Origin: Hemibagrus wyckioides | Taxonomy: Eukaryota > Chordata > Actinopteri > Siluriformes > Bagridae | Direction of reading: 5' to 3' | Length of the DNA: 64,000 nucleotides | Assembly: GCF_019097595.1 (NCBI RefSeq) | Contig: NC_080719.1 | Location: forward strand, 13,820,001-13,884,000 | Part shown: positions 47,449-59,240 of the stretch, one piece after another | Layout of the letters: every line of letters begins with the position of its first letter | Position numbering within the stretch: position 1 is the first letter of the stretch | Position numbers and translations under genes: made by a program | Notes under the pieces: model-generated | The model's database searches: none | Told to the model about the DNA's origin: nothing | The model's input: the letters and a program-made list of their open reading frames with translations, nothing else

Positions 47449-47759
47449 GGAGTGTGGCTTATTGGTTAGCATGTTTGCCTTTGGGGGTGTGGGTTTGATT
47501 CTCTTCTCTGCTCTGTGTGTGTGTGTGGAGTTTGCATTTTCTCCCAGTGCTTCAGGGGTTTCCTGGTTTCCTCCCCCAGTCCAAAGACATGTTTCATAGG
47601 CTCACTGGCATCTCTAAATATTTTATAGTCTGTAAGTCTGTTTGATTGCACCCCGTCCATGCTGTCCCCTGCCTTGTGCCCTGAGTCCCCTTGGATTGGC
47701 TCCAGGTTCCCCACGCTCCAGTGTAGGATAAACACTACAGAAAATGGATGGATAGATGG
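47449..47759 (+). mobile_element. Family-B SINE, near full length
   Basis: The tRNA-like head is GTGTGGCTTATTGGTTAGCA with a decayed B box (GGGTTTGATTC). The body follows as GTGTGTGGAGTTTGCATTTT, TTTCCTCCCCCAGTCCAAAG, CACTGGCATCTC and CCTTGGATTGGCTCCAGG. The tail is a GGATGGATAGATGG short repeat. About 310 bp. The antisense copy 57555-57835 shows the same order. Confidence 0.8.
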
Positions 47760-47884
47760 TACCGATTACAGGTTTTCTGTGTTTACATGGGGTGGACACA
47801 CCCTTTCTCTTCTTCCCATCATATGCCTTGTTAAAGACAAAAACACGAATGAATCTGGTAAGCCACACTGTGCTTCCACACAGA

Positions 47885-48072
47885 AGGCAGTATCTCAGTG
47901 GTTTAAGCGTTGGACTACTGATCAGTAGGTGGTGAGTTTGAATCCGAGGACCATCAAGCTGCCACTGCTGGGCCCCTGAGCAAGGCCCTTAACCCTCACT
48001 TACTCAGTTGTATAAATGAGATAAATATAATTTGCCTTGGGTAAGGGTGTCTGCCAAATGCTGTAAATGTGC
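47885..48072 (+). mobile_element. Family-A SINE, near full length
   Basis: The tRNA-related head is CAGTATCTCAGTGGTTTAAG with B box GAGTTTGAATCC. The body is CACTGCTGGGCCCCTGAGC and AAGGCCCTTAACCCTCACTT. The 3' tail is GGGTAAGGGTGTCTGCC, then AAATGCTGTAAATG, which matches the LINE end at 35024-35062 (antisense). It may be the best reference copy in the window. Confidence 0.85.
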
Positions 48073-48299
48073 TTCAAATTAAACGGAACGACTAAATCCT
48101 GATTAAACACTGAAAGCTGGATTACTCCAGGCTGGAGGGTTTTTTTGTAACTGTTGTTGAAGAATCTGGATGCAGAATTAATGACATTGCTCCTGGACCG
48201 GTATTTTCTGTATTTTGAACCTCCATCATAGTATGTATGTACAGTATGTATGTAGTTAGCATGTACTTGTATATAGTTGTGCTACAATGCTAAGATAAG
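48073..48299. other. Spacer
   Basis: Short GTATGTATGTA runs at 48231-48253. Otherwise nothing. Confidence 0.4.
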
Positions 48300-48800
48300 C
48301 ACATAAAAGTTCATGAGAGCTCATTACAAAGAGAGGCAGGAGAGCAGAGACACTCACAACCATTCTTACAAATCAGTATGACCCAAATATCACTTGTTTA
48401 TAATGTTATAAACTTGAATTTGAAGGAGTTAAGTGACCTCTGAGGCTATTGAAGTTAACACAAGAGCTTATAAGATCAAGAAAGCTTATTAAATAAAAAA
48501 AAAAACAGGAGCTCAAATGCACTTGTGACCATTCTCACAGATCACTATAAGCTGAATTGTATGTGTCGATCATGTTAAAACTTGGATTTCGAACAGTTGA
48601 ATGGCCTAGCATGCAGCTACTGATGCAAGCTGTGCTAATTGTGAAGTAAAAAGAAAGAGAGATTACAAAGAAAAATAGGATACCCAATGAACTCTTGACC
48701 ATTCATATAAATCAGCATGAGCTTAATATCACATATTTCAGTGCTATTTTAGTGCATTTGATTATGATATCATGAAACTCCCTGCTAAAGTCTGATTAGC
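48300..48800. repeat. Degenerate ~170-bp tandem repeat, three units
   Basis: The phrase ACCATTC, (T/C/A)-(A/C)-A-A-A-TCA, (G/C)TAT/GCATGAGC recurs at 48359, 48528 and 48698, spaced 169 and 170 bp. AAATATCACTTGT, TTGTATGTGTCG and AATATCACATAT follow in register. Units are diverged. A lone related unit sits at 41370-41460. Confidence 0.7.
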
Positions 48801-49368
48801 ATGCTAACCGTAGTTAAACTCCTGGACATTCAGGGGACGTGGTTTTGTCTACCTTGAAGTATAGCTGAATTTCACTTAAAGCACTTTACTTCATCTTGAC
48901 TAATTTTGAACAATCGTGTCTATTGCACTTTTAAGGCAGGGACTTCTTAAAAAAGGACATCCAGAATGTTCTTTTAAGTCCTTCTCTTTATTCAGGGAGT
49001 GTTTCTTTGTCTAATCCTCACAAGTCATAACACAGGAATTTGCTGAGTCACTACTAGAATCCACACTACTAAAGAAAGTCTTAATGACCTTCAGAACATT
49101 TAGTAGTTTTTATGTGAAGAAAGGTGAAGAGAAGAACTCTGAACTGTGAGAGAAAACATGTTGCCACTTAGGAACAGGAAACCAACACTCCATACACATT
49201 TACTTTTCATTTAATTATCAACTCTTCCTCAGGTAACATTAGGAATTCTAACAAACAGTGTTGGTTTAACCGGATTTATTGGTCAGTTATAGTTAGTAGT
49301 AAGCTACAAGTAGCAATGTTACTAGCTTTGCTACATTTTAGTAGCATGACAGTAGGTGAGATTTTTTT
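48801..49368. other. Spacer
   Basis: Nothing recognised. Confidence 0.4.
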
Positions 49369-49985
49369 CAAAACAATGCAGCTTTTCCACTAACTAGCGT
49401 TCAGCCAAAACAATGCAGCTTTTCCACTAACTAGCGTTCAGCCAAAACAATGCAGCTTTTCCACTAACTAGCATTCAGCCAAAACAATGCAGCTTTTCCA
49501 CTAACTAGCGTTCAGCCAAAACAATGCAGCTTTTGCACTGACTAGCGTTCAGCCAAAACAATGCAGCTTTTCCACTAACTAGCATTCAGCCAAAACAATG
49601 CAGCTTTTCCACTAACTAGCGTTCAGCCAAAACAATGCAGCTTTTCCACTAACTAGCGTTCAGCCAAAACAATGCAGCTTTTCCACTAACTAGCATTCAG
49701 CCAAAACAATGCAGCTTTTCCACTAACTAGCGTTCAGCCAAAACAATGCAGCTTTTGCACTGACTAGCGTTCAGCCAAAACAATGCAGCTTTTCCACTAA
49801 CTAGCGTTCAGTCAAAACAATGCAGCTTTTCCACTAACTAGCGTTCAGCCAAAACAATGCAGCTTTTCCACTAACTAGCGTTCAGCCAAAACAATGCAGC
49901 TTTTCCACTAACTAGCGTTCAGCCAAAACAATGCAGCTTTTGCACTGACTAGCTTCTATCCAAAACAAAATGCAGTGCCACTTTT
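49369..49985. repeat. 37-bp minisatellite, 16 full units plus a partial one
   Basis: The unit is CAAAACAATGCAGCTTTTCC, then ACTAACTAGCGTTCAGC. Sixteen exactly spaced units run from 49369 to 49960, and a decayed partial unit ends near 49985. Variants: GCATT for GCGTT in units 3, 6 and 9, GCACTG for CCACTA in units 5, 11 and 16, and AGTC in unit 12. Units 3-5 and 9-11 carry the same variant order, suggesting a six-unit (222-bp) higher-order duplication. The absence of indels in the period shows efficient homogenisation. Confidence 0.97.
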
Positions 49986-52145
49986 CTCTTTTTCCACATA
50001 ACTAGTTCCACATTTTTTTAATCAATCAAATAAGAGTACAAACTATTGTATTTGTCCAGAACAATTTTTAATACTTGTATGGAATAATCATCCATGGACA
50101 TATTTATCAATGTTTGTTGGTGTGAAAGATTCACACGGTAGAAGTTACACATTTGTTTGTAACCTGTAAACGGAAATGAAAATACTGTCATCTTCTAACA
50201 CTTTTAGCACCAACTTAAGGGCACACAAAATGGTGGGGAGCTTGTTAACTGTTTTTGTTCATGTTACTGTTAGTGATCATCTAGCTGGGAGCAGGAGTTA
50301 GCAGTATTTTCTATGCAATATGAAAATTTATGCATTGAAGCAGTGAATTATCATAATAGCTAACTGTTTAGGTGCATGACAACATGCCTCAGGAATGGTG
50401 TAGCCTACCAGCTAACCTCAGCAAACATGAAATAACAATGATGACAAGCATTTACCTCACTATTAGGTGTATTACTTATTGTCCATAAGTGTTATCTAGC
50501 TAGCTAGATTTTCCATCAATAAACTCTGACTGTATTTGTTGCTCTTATGACGATTGTAGTTTTACAGTTCGGTAATGTTAACTGTTTCTTCCTAAGCAAG
50601 CACTCTACTACTAGAAAATGATGAAGAAAGAATGTACATCAGGTTTGTTTTTTTTTTAATGATCTTAATCCAATATTTTCCAAGCCACTGTAAACTTTAT
50701 CATTACATGTTATATCATAATTGTATAATTCTGTAATGCATTGCTTATATTTCAATTGCTTTCTGTATAAACCAAACACATAATAACTGAAATCAGCTTC
50801 TGAGACAAAGAAATATTCAATTTCAGCAAATTGACTGGGAACTACAAGCATTTCATCCACGGGTTCCAGCAAGTTTTCTTACTGACACATCCAGAGATCT
50901 GAAACAATAGTTTCAAAGATCTCAGAGATCTCAAAGAAAAAATTTCCCACTTGTAGTTACAGCTTTAGACTGGTGTTCATATGTTTTCAACTCATAAATA
51001 CGATCTTTCCGACATTACTTGAACGCACCATCATTTACTTCTTAGCAACAGTACCTTTATAGATCCAATGCACACTAAAAGAAGCGAATTTGAGACTCCA
51101 GACATTTTACCTGATTAACTAGATTTTAATGTATATAGGCACATTTCAACTAATATTACCATTTGTTCAAGTTACAAATATTTCTGCTTCAATCTCTTCC
51201 ACAGACCAGGAGCTTGTTTCCACCTAAGCAACATATCCCAGTGTTAATAGCAAAGATTTCAAGCTCTGAATCTTCACTACAGAGTATTACTGTGTTCCTT
51301 TCGCTTCTAATAAGATTTTTTGGATGTTGGCTCAAGGGCAAATTACTGTGACATAACAGCAATAAAACATAACAACATGGTCAGATGGGTTTTCTTTATG
51401 GCTGAATATTGCACAGGGGCTTTTGGCAATATTGTCCTCTTCTATCATTTCTTACATGACGGGCGTCCATGTGACTGCTAAGATAAAGGCTTTTACAGAG
51501 CTTGATCATGTGACCACTTTAAACACTAAGATACTAAGCTAATAAAATAAAAGTGAACCTTTATTGATGTAGAGTGTTAAGAAAAGGTTCCCAAACACAG
51601 TGTTCATGACTGAAACTGTCTTAAAGTTCAACTGGCTCAACCAGTGCTTTGAGCTAAACATGGAGAGCTGCTATCAATCATAGTTGCCTTGTTAGCATGT
51701 TAGCAAAACCTCTGCTGATTTCTAGACACATAAATTGCCCACAGTGGCGAAAATCAGTTTGAAAAAAAGGTAGCAAGAGGAAAAAAAGGAAGTGCCGTCT
51801 TTTCTATACAGGAGAACTGGCAGGGGATGTGTTTAGATTTGCACATCCACCTACTGACATCATTTTTTTTTGAATAGCAGGAGAAATTCTGAGTAGCAGG
51901 AAGAGACACATTTGAATATAAGAACAGTCAAGATATCAGTTTTCATTTACAAAAACTGTTCATTGTTAGTTGACAAAAATGATGTCATTCTATGATTAAA
52001 GCTATTATGTATTTTTAATAAAATGAATTGAGAAACGGGGTTTGGGAAACGAGAGAGACAGAAACTTAAAAAAGTAAAAAGTGGAGATTCAAAAAGAGAG
52101 CACAGGAGCAAGAGAGAAAGAACGAATGAGCTGGTTAGGGAGTGA
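49986..52145. other. Spacer without genes
   Basis: No gene seen. A 77-codon minus-strand frame at 50639-50872 has no recognisable domain. GA-rich sequence begins near 52040. Confidence 0.4.
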
Positions 52146-52175
52146 GAGAGAGAGAGAGAGCGAGAGAGAGAGAGT
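52146..52175. repeat. (GA)n microsatellite
   Basis: Short polypurine tract interrupted by one CG. Confidence 0.9.
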
Positions 52176-52261
52176 GTGTTCTTGTGCTCATTGAGCCCTA
52201 AGCCCACGCACCAGACTGCACCAGACCTCAGCATGGTGCATGTGCCTGTCAGACTGAAGAA

Positions 52262-52280
52262 CACACACACACACACACAC
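52262..52280. repeat. (CA)n microsatellite
   Basis: About nine repeats. Confidence 0.85.
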
Positions 52281-52356
52281 TTCCTCTCCTGAGGAAAAGA
52301 CATGCTCCTGCTGGTGCACCAGCCGACCTCCATAATTTCACGTATTACATTCGACT

Positions 52357-52358
<2 letters not shown>

Positions 52359-52388
<30 letters not shown>

Positions 52389-52391
52389 ACT
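52359..52391. repeat. (CT)n microsatellite
   Basis: CT tract with a TTT and an A interruption, about 180 bp from the (GA)n at 52146. The two could pair as an inverted repeat of low complexity. Confidence 0.9.
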
Positions 52392-52499
52392 CTCTCTGTC
52401 TGTCTTCATTTCCCCAACACGCCAAATGTTCCTTGCTTTAGCACGGCGATCGTGCCACACACGCAGCTAAAGCTGAAAGCTCACCATCCGTAACAAGGT

Positions 52500-52990
52500 C
52501 TGTTCATCCCCAAACGGCTCACATGCTCTTGCAAAATGTGTCAGGATGCTGAATCTCGTCTCTGTCTTTCAAACTCGATGAAGTCATTCCTAAATCCTCT
52601 AGCCAAACCACAGCCTGGTAAAGGTCGTTATCTGGGGTTAATCGCTGAGACTAAAAAGGACTATGATGATGTCCGGCTTCCACCAGAGGCACTCGAGCCG
52701 CCTCGTAATGGCGTCCGATTACCGCGATAATCTTTATTCATTCGCCGCTTCTCTCAAATCGGGCTAATTAAACTGTACAGAGTCCAGAAAATCAAGGACA
52801 ACAGCGTGATTTATGCCTCACCATGACTTTTTGGATAGATTCATCATCTCTGGCGTCTGAGTTAAAAGGCCCTTGCGGAATATCAATGAGGAGCTAATGG
52901 CAGGCCGTTTCACTAAAGGGAAATGTCCTGGACCGTTTGAGACACACTCTGACCCGGAGTGGTCACGCATAAACCCAAACAGCTCTAATT
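52500..52990. promoter_or_regulatory. Candidate conserved noncoding element
   Basis: Strikingly different texture from the AT-rich flanks: balanced composition, many CpGs (GAGCCGCC, GGCGTCCGATTACCGCG at 52709-52725) and homeodomain-like GGGCTAATTAAAC (52760-52772). A 64-codon frame (52536-52730) is open but shows no family. Best guess is a regulatory element. An exon of an unrecognised gene is not excluded. Confidence 0.35.
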
Positions 52991-54600
52991 AATGCATGGA
53001 CATGCCTGGAATCCGTGCTGTGGTTTAAACATGCACCACTGATGAGAGCAAGCTGAAAATGCACTGTAGGATGGAATCTGAATGAGAAAAAACTCTGTTC
53101 CAAATGACCAATGTCACTTTTAACTGTTGTGTGGCTTCGTCCTCTGAAAACGAGACGGTACTTTCCAGCCAAGAAGATTATTCAATTCCACCCCTGATCA
53201 TTCACCATGGGAGAAAACATGTTCATCCATCATCGTGTAGAGAAAATCCTGCTCTTTATTTTGATTTATGTGGACATTTTATATCTCCTTCCAATACACA
53301 CAAATAAATAATAAATAAATTATTCCCTTAAAGATTAAATTTTTTTGCAACCTTTCAGTTTCATCAAGCCACGCCCCCTATTATATGGACTAGAACTGAA
53401 GAGGGAAAATGTTTATTATTATTATTATTATTATTATTATATTTTACAATTGCAGAATTAATGCAGAACATTAGCACAGTTGTCATACAGTTATACTCTC
53501 CCAAGTTTGATCCAAAGCTTTGGTTACTGTCTCTGGTTTATTCTTAACATATCTTGTTTCTAACATGATCTTAACAATGGTTTCTTCTGAGTTCTCTGGT
53601 TTCCTCCCACCTCTTAAACACAGGCCAGTAGGTTGCTTGTGTACTTTAAATTGAATGTGTGAGTTGTTTGTATCATGTGTGTTTGAGCATTTCCGGTCTT
53701 GTCCGGTCTCCCCACCTGTGCTGTCATTGATGTGTTTGCTAATAATGTCCATGTGTCCTGGGTTAAGCCTTTGATTAGCTTGTCTTTAAACATCATGTTG
53801 AGTCTGAGGGTACATCTTAATCAGCTCCCTAGTTCAATAGTCAGGGTGCTGATTAGGAAGTCGGCCATTTTAGAGGCTGTCTGTCTTTAAATCACAAAAG
53901 CTTTTCACAAACTAAAAATCCACTGGCTATCCTATGATCCTTCTAGATGTACCATGACAGAAAATCATGTGATTAAGCAAACAAAGTTTTATGACATATA
54001 AAACTTATATTTTTATAAATTTTTATTTTTATAAGTATTTTATGTTTGGTTTTTCAGTGACTGATGAGAGAATTAGAAACTGCATGTGCCAGTTGAGCAC
54101 TTACTGGTACCCGAATTTGTGTACATAATATACTGATTAATGAGCTAGAGAGCTGATTGAGATGCACCTTAGCCTTATTTTGAAGTCCTGTTTGTAGGGA
54201 TCCTGTTTCTTGTTTGTTCTGGTTGATGACTTGTTTGTGTTTTGGTATTTCAATTACTGAATTTGCTCTAATAAACAACATGCTGAGTCTACAAAATTGT
54301 ATCCTGCCTTTAATTAGTACATCTTACAGTTTGCTCTTTGGCTTGGTTTAACACAACACATAAAAAAAAAGCATACGACAACAAAAAAGTTGGCCGAGGG
54401 TTATGTAGAGCTTAAAACCTCTTTTACTCATTGTTCAGAAATACAGTGATGGAAAAAGGTAAACAGATCTTTGCCAAGTGCATGCAGAAATGATAAAAAT
54501 CACCATAGCACAAAACACAGAGTCGGTGTTAAATAAATGATTAGCTAATTATATAAATATATAGTGAATACAGGCTGTGAGATGGAGAGACAGAAAAAGG
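52991..54600. other. Spacer with repeat fragments
   Basis: Holds (ATT)n at 53410-53440, a family-B fragment at 53590-53660 (TCTGGTTTCCTCCCACCTC, then CCAGTAGGTTG) and a possible retroelement end near 54180-54300 with AATAAAC. No gene was found. Confidence 0.4.
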
Positions 54601-56079
54601 CATTTACATTTTTAATGTAAACATCAATTCCATCCAAAAATAATACAAAACTGTCTGAACATGAGAGATGGAAATATAAGCTTCATGTCACACATACATT
54701 TTCAACAGAAAACCTGGAGGTTGTCTTTGCAGTGAAACAGGATTTAAAGTGATGCTTCTATACACTCGCAGGCTTTTTACTGTTAAAAAAGGAAACGGTT
54801 CACATCCCCCGAATGCTAAATACTGAGTGCTTTTTAAGGCATTTATGCCCAGACAAATTTCCTATAAACACAAATGTCTTAAAAGCCATTTTAAGGTTGT
54901 CTACTGCACACATCCCATTTGTTCAGATCACAAATCCAATTTTCCTGGAATTCAGTGTATGATGAAAATGTTAACGTTTATGGGATTGGTGTAGCTTTTA
55001 TTATTCCCGTCTTGTTGTCAGATCTAAGACGACTCTATTCCACGCCATATCTCTAGCCATCTGTGGCGTCAGGTACAGTCACTGTGTTCAAGACTGCTTT
55101 ATAACTCAAGCAACCCGTAATAAATGAAGATGCTTAACTTGATTTCTGAGATATGTGACTAAAGCAAAGTTCCCATATTTTATATATATAACACTGAAAT
55201 CATACTATTAAGATCTTAAAAAAGAATTATGTCCAGAGGCAGATCTATTTATATGTGTGGCAGCCTGGGAAAACCTTTCAATTCTCACATTTTCTATACT
55301 ACTTTCATCAGTTGAGGTAATTTTCAGGGCCTCGTTGATGTGCTCAACTCAACTGATCACTATTATATTTGTGCAGAAATAAGCACTGATTCATTTAGTG
55401 ACTTTTGCTCTACTGTGTAAACGAACCAATAGATGAAATAATTAGTGTTCAAAAGTCAAATCTCTACAGAACGCATCAATGATTATTTGACAGCTGCTAT
55501 TCTTAGCATTTACAAATTCTATCTATTAGGACTGCGTCCATTTTACAATTTTAAAGAGACATTCACTGCACAAGGAAATTAGCTAGCAAAGCAAATAATT
55601 AAAATATCTTGTTTCAGCTGCATATGTGAAACTTAGTTCCTTATTTACCTAACATCATCTTGAGAATTTTTTTTTTTTAAATTTAAGAAAACCATTTTTC
55701 TGTTTTGGGGGAAATAGGCAGAAACTAGGCATTTGGGGCTGTTTCTCATCTGGCAGGGATTTTCCAGACTGCCACAGCACAGTTATGTATAACACAGAGA
55801 ACAAAACCAAGTCAGACACTTTAACCCTCAGAACTGAAAAAGATCTGGGTGGCTACCTGTAGATCTGTGTTTCTCTGCTTAAAGAACTGCTAGCTGAAAA
55901 GAAGCTCACTGCCTCTGTCAAAGTTAATGCTATCTTACATAACACTTACTATAGTTCTGGAATTTCACATTTCTGATCTAAGATGGCTAAGGCTATTAGT
56001 AAAATTTGCTAATCTACTAAAATATTGAGTTTGTGTGGCTTCTCTAATTTGACACAGCTTAACGCTTATACATTCTTTA
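54601..56079. other. Spacer without genes
   Basis: No gene, RNA or element end was recognised. Confidence 0.4.
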
Positions 56080-56395
56080 ATTCATTCATTTTCTGTAATC
56101 ACTTTATTCTGCTAAGGATGGAGGTACATCCGGAGTCTATCCCGGCAAGGCATGAATATAGCGCTGATGTGACGCCAGTCCTTGACAGGACATCATTCAC
56201 ATGCTCCTTCACACCCAGAAGCAATTTAGCATAGGGAATAGACCTATCTGCATATTTTTGTAAGGTGAAAGGAAACCAGAGAACCTGAAAGAAACTAGGG
56301 GAAGAACATGCAAAAGCTTAATATCAAAGTGAAGTAACAACAAAATTTCTGCCATTTCTGCCAAATGCCATAAATATAAATGTAAACGACAATAC
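56080..56395 (-). mobile_element. Family-B-like retroposon, antisense, followed by a family-A tail
   Basis: Antisense order: ATTCATTCATTTTCTGTAATC tail, then GGAGTCTATCCCGGCAAGGC, ACGCCAGTCCTTGACAGGAC, GAAACCAGAGAACCTG and GGGGAAGAACATGCAAAAG. A plus-strand GCCAAATGCCATAAATATAAA at 56359-56379 is a piece of the family-A tail. Confidence 0.65.
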
Positions 56396-57554
56396 ACTAT
56401 GCTTTACCTGGTCACATGTAATATTCATTAAATTATCGATACACTATACACTTCTATTGTCCTTCTACTAGATGGACCCCTTCAATTGTCAATCTAAAAA
56501 CCTGAAACAACCAAAAATTTAATTTATGAAATATATGAAGTATAATGTAATGTGTGTATAAACTAAATGTGCAGTACAAAAATTAATCTTGAATCAGAAT
56601 CAGTTGCATGAAGTAGGAGTTTGACAGGACAGTGTACATTTCCAAATGATAGCTAAATGGATGAACAGACAGATAAACTGAGGTGAGGCATGAATGGACA
56701 ATGTGAACAGTACCAGAGAGCTCATTATTGATGAGCATTTCCTCCATAATACCTTTAACCTGTTACAACTTAGCTAAACAGTCTTGGTACTTGGTATACT
56801 CTTATAGAATCAGTTCAGTTAAAGGTTTTTAAGGCTTCAACAGGTGAGTAAGGGGTTTTAGGGTAAAAGAGGTCTAACTGGAACCATTATTAAAAGAGAA
56901 AAGAGACTGAACCCAGTGATTTCAAAGGATGATAGCAACTATTTTTTAGCTTTTGTTTTACAGCATTCCTGTAGAAATCATGCATTCTTTTGAGAATAGG
57001 TCTTAACCCTGATTCCTGATTCTTGCATTTAATCACTTGGTGTATTTTAAACCAAACTAACAAGCCATTGAAATCAAAAAGAGCAGGTTTATTGTTCTGT
57101 AAACATCTAAATACAGGCTATCAGACCAGACCACCAGATCTTTTAATGCAACTTAATTACTGACTTCAGTCATTAATTGGTTTTCATTATCTGCTGTTTC
57201 AGTTGAGGGAACCTTTGATAAAGAGCTCATTAGCATGGTGCTAGCAGCAGAGGCCTGAATGCAGACACACAGCAAAGTGATCGCCACTCTGTTCAGCATG
57301 ACTCAGAGACTGTCTCATAATCTGATTGTATTGTCCAAACAGTTCAAAGCAGATATGTCAGATATGTCAAAATGCTAATGGAGAACTTTATCAGGGTGTT
57401 TTTATCAGTACAATACTACACAAACAGCTCAATCTTGTGGTTTTCAGATAACTTTGCAAAGAATTTGCAATACAGTATTGAAATGTTTCTATACAGCATA
57501 ACCCATGGTATTTTACATATGTTAGACTCTGATGCTAGGAGTATTTACAACCTA
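56396..57554. other. Spacer without genes
   Basis: Nothing definite. 57180-57330 is GC-richer and could be regulatory. Confidence 0.35.
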
Positions 57555-57835
57555 CATTCATTCTCTTCTCTTATCCCACTGGGTCGAGGGGAACCTGGAG
57601 CCTATTCCAAGAGACTTGGGCGACACACAACAGACAATTTAGAGATGCCAATCAGCCTACAGCGCTATGTCTTTGGAGTGAGAGAGAAAACCAAATTACC
57701 CTGAGGAAACCCCTGGGGAACATGCAAACTCCACACACACACACACACAAACACAGCTAAGGCAAGAATCAAACACCCAACAATGGAGGTGTTAGGGCAA
57801 GGCAAGTGTGCTAGCCACTGAGCTCCCCCTGTACT
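57555..57835 (-). mobile_element. Family-B SINE, antisense
   Basis: Antisense blocks: GGTCGAGGGGAACCTGGAGC, AATTTAGAGATGCCAATCAG, TTGGAGTGAGAG, GAAACCCCTGGGGAACATGC, AAACTCCACACACACAC, then head-end GTGTGCTAGCCACTGAGC. Mirrors 47449-47759. Confidence 0.8.
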
Positions 57836-58189
57836 GAATGTTTTCTTAGTAATTTACCAGCACATCCAAGAGAAATATTTGGCATAGATAAAAGGTAGAC
57901 ACAGATTTATGATATTTTTATATAGCTGGCTAGTCAGGCAATAGCTAGCTTGTGCTTAGTGTCTGTATTCCCAGTTGCCTAGCAACAGTGTTCTTATTCC
58001 TTTAACCACTTTAAAGGACTCATTAAAGAGTTTCATTTAAACACCATAATATTTATGAATAATGAATGTCTATTATTACAGTTAATTATTTTTAAATGTT
58101 ACATTTAGTATAAAGGGAAACAAATTATTATTAACTCAATTTTACATTGAATCACTTACTGGAGACAGTAATGTGAAGTACACGAAGTT
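57836..58189. other. Spacer
   Basis: Nothing recognised. Confidence 0.4.
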
Positions 58190-58900
58190 TGCAGGTAATG
58201 TATCATTGCGCCTTTTACTTTTGTAAGACCTCGGCTCATAAGGGCTTCAGATCTGCCTCTTATATCTTTAATAAAATGATTTCATCTGAATGTACTTAGC
58301 AACAACAGGAGAAAAAATGAAGATGCTCTCGATGCCGCACTCATGAGAAGCAATTTGCAATCACTCACAGAGTGAGATAACAAACTGCTCAGGAGAAACA
58401 GCTAAACTGTTGATTTTATGATCAGCATCTCATCTTTACTTCTGTCTGTCTATTTAAATATGTAATTGTTCCGAGTCTCGTGGGGTGAGACTTGAATATT
58501 TGTAGAATTAATCAGCCACATTCATTATCCTCTATGCATGTAGATGTAAAAAATGCAAAAGTGAATAGTTTAATTATTATAGTTTTTTAAATATTATACA
58601 GGTTCACTTTGGGATGTTGCTGATTTAAATGATCACAGCAGACTGTACAGTTCCACTGAAATATTTCCACTATGGCATAAAAAAAATCTGTGGGTTATAA
58701 CCCTAACTCTAGCTTAGCAGTTAATGATGAAAATCAAATTTAAACAATCAATCACAAACGTTAAATGATCGACTACCTTTGGCATTTAAAACGGACTAAT
58801 TGTGGATCACATTTAATCTCATGATCAAAAGCAATTATTAATGAAGTGATAAAGCAACTAAAGCTTTGCTGTTTCTTTAGGATTCATCCGACTGCTGAAG
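58190..58900. promoter_or_regulatory. Candidate conserved noncoding block
   Basis: Two unique, enhancer-like stretches (58190-58520 and 58720-58900) are separated by AT-rich sequence. The second has clustered homeodomain and TCF-like words: GGACTAATTG, AAGCAATTATTAATGAAG and GATCAAAAG. No open frame or repeat match. Composition-based. Confidence 0.25.
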
Positions 58901-59170
58901 ACATGCTCCACAAAGAGCTTACAAAGCATGCATGCTATCTCACTATCACACAACAAGTGGGATATCAATCAGGATAGGAGTATAAAATAATTTCCAAAAC
59001 ATCAGATGTACCATGGAAGGCAATTATCAACTAACAGAGAAAATGCATCACAGTGACATCACCAAGAACAGGATGTCCCTCAAAAAAAAAAACCCCAAAA
59101 AAACAAGGCTACCAAGAGAACTACAGCAACATTAAAGAAACTACAGGAATTTCTGACATTTTTAGAAATA

Positions 59171-59240
59171 GTCTCATCAGAGCACAACACATTTCGTCAC
59201 ATGGTTTGACGTGATTTCTTTGAGTTGTTTTTTGGATGTG
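59171..59240. repeat. Inverted duplicate arm 1 (partner 59349-59418)
   Basis: About 70 bp reading GTCTCATCAGAGCA, then GGTTTGACGTGATTTCTTTG, the near-exact reverse complement of 59349-59418, with several mismatches. The arms are about 108 bp apart and would form a hairpin. Confidence 0.85.

Noticed and set aside
47885..47960. Functional tRNA gene
   Set aside because: The tRNA-like head has no complete cloverleaf and continues into a SINE body and tail.
49369..49985. CRISPR-like array
   Set aside because: Repeats are contiguous 37-bp units without unique spacers, in a eukaryotic context. This is a minisatellite.
51947..52390. 147-codon minus-strand open frame
   Set aside because: Dominated by RERERE and SLSLS repeats from GA/CT microsatellites.
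57372..57704. 110-codon plus-strand open frame
   Set aside because: Its second half is the antisense of a family-B SINE. No protein family resemblance.
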